From the NCBI GenBank assembly GCA_031308135.1, contig JAHLJT010000631.1:1527371-1591370 (forward strand): a stretch of 64,000 bases of DNA, in the 5' to 3' direction. This DNA comes from Acheta domesticus. Lineage: Eukaryota > Arthropoda > Insecta > Orthoptera > Gryllidae. Shown here piece after piece: positions 63,580 to 64,000 of this stretch. How positions within the stretch are numbered: position 1 is the first letter of the stretch; each line of letters starts with the position of its first letter. The position numbers were made by a program, and so were the translations under genes. Below the pieces are notes generated by a model. It was not told where the DNA came from and did no database searches. It saw only the letters and a list, made by a program, of their open reading frames with translations.

Positions 63580-63793
63580 ATTTTTAAGGTCGCATCAACT
63601 ACTAGATCATTAGCGACCACTATTGGATGTAGGAGAATGGATTATGGTAGGGGGATGAAACGATATGGTGATGGTAGGGGGTGAAAGGACAAACACGTAC
63701 AAGTATGCCCGAGGCGGGACTCGTACTCCCGACCCCATGGTCCAAGATCACTACCGCACTACTGCTTTTAGCGATCTTGGCCACGGGACCGAC
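63580..63793 (-). mobile_element. tRNA-derived SINE, family B (copy 5), 17-bp TSD
   Basis: Minus strand: GTCGGTCCCGTGGCCAAGAT, GGTCGGGAGTACGAGTCCCG (B box damaged), CATACTTGTACGTGTTTGTC, the CACCATATCGTTTCATCC block and GTGGTCGCTAATGATCTAG. Flanked by TAACTCCATCACTGTTT (63563-63579) and TAACTCCACCACTGTTT (63794-63810), one mismatch in 17. Confidence 0.93.
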
Positions 63794-63810
63794 TAACTCC
63801 ACCACTGTTT

Positions 63811-64000
63811 TCTCCTCCAAAACTTTATACATTCATCCACTTCCACATTAATTCCTCCTCGATAACTCCTCCTCATTAACTCCTCCTCCATATTAATTTC
63901 TTCTCCTCATTTGCTCCTCCTCCATATTAATTCCTTCTCCTCACGAACACCTCCTCCACTTCTACATTAATTCGTCCTCATTAACTCCTCCTCCATATTA
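63811..64000. repeat. CTCCTC/ATATTAATT tandem repeat (~33-bp unit), runs off the window
   Basis: AACTCCTCCTCCATATTAAT, TCCTTCTCCTCA and close variants recur with a ~33-bp spacing to the right edge. Similar words (CACCACTTTAACTCCATC) lie left of the SINE at 63580, so the SINE inserted into or beside this array. Confidence 0.85.

Overview
This window looks like a stretch of a large, repeat-rich animal genome, most likely an arthropod, although the sequence does not fix the species. The composition is AT-rich and intergenic, broken by short very GC-rich or C-rich islands. There are no bacterial-style operons, no rRNA genes and no tRNA gene I would call functional. I could not recognise any intact host protein-coding gene. 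Nearly all long open frames lie in GC-rich or trinucleotide-repeat DNA and are open on both strands. What can be supported is a dense layer of mobile elements, many of which can be bounded to the base by target-site duplications (TSDs).

Layout. 0-5.8 kb: a 4/16-bp CACT/CATT tandem array, a hAT-type MITE (620-889, perfect 8-bp TSD), a piggyBac-type MITE (4624-5256, TTAA ends) and a TA-flanked MITE (5390-5730). 7-12.2 kb: a CCG/CCACC tract, a hammerhead-like motif, two hairpin MITEs, several fragments of a long tRNA-derived SINE (family C) and a C-rich pentamer array. 14-25 kb: a family A SINE, a hAT element with a nested insertion (16048-16510), a family B SINE, a second hAT MITE family (20386), a canonical-looking hammerhead core (21132) and another family C SINE. 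26-29 kb: a three-level nest, in which a piggyBac MITE holds a retroposon fragment with an (AAT)n tail, whose tail holds the 3' end of a Penelope-like element encoding part of a GIY-YIG endonuclease. 30-43 kb: mostly unassigned DNA with GC-rich islands, family B and C SINEs, a mariner-like palindromic MITE (38824-39086), and (AAT)n blocks next to the C-terminal remnant of a non-LTR retrotransposon (40251).

44-50 kb: a second LINE remnant (minus strand), family A SINEs, C-rich arrays, and a cluster of hairpin MITEs that exchange ends and cores (46571-48252). 50-56 kb: a hAT MITE (50037), a family B SINE, and a compound structure: a hAT element (54136-54817) in one arm of a palindrome, next to a SINE (15-bp TSD) split by a pogo/Tigger-like element at a TA site. 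57-64 kb: an internally deleted hAT element with a perfect 8-bp TSD and two transposase remnants (57046-58326), a TA-flanked MITE with a CpG-rich core, a GC-rich stretch that could be a first exon (59880-60058), an 18-bp tandem repeat, a family B SINE and a CTCCTC-rich tandem repeat.

How the parts relate: the SINEs are non-autonomous and depend on LINE machinery. The family A SINE shares its 3' end with the (ATT)n-tailed fragment at 28303-28359, which points to its LINE partner. The MITEs would need transposases encoded elsewhere. The most unusual signals are three hammerhead-ribozyme-like motifs with different but self-complementary stem II sequences, and the modular hairpin MITEs. Family letters (A-F, M1-M3, H1, H2) are my own labels for copies compared within this window.
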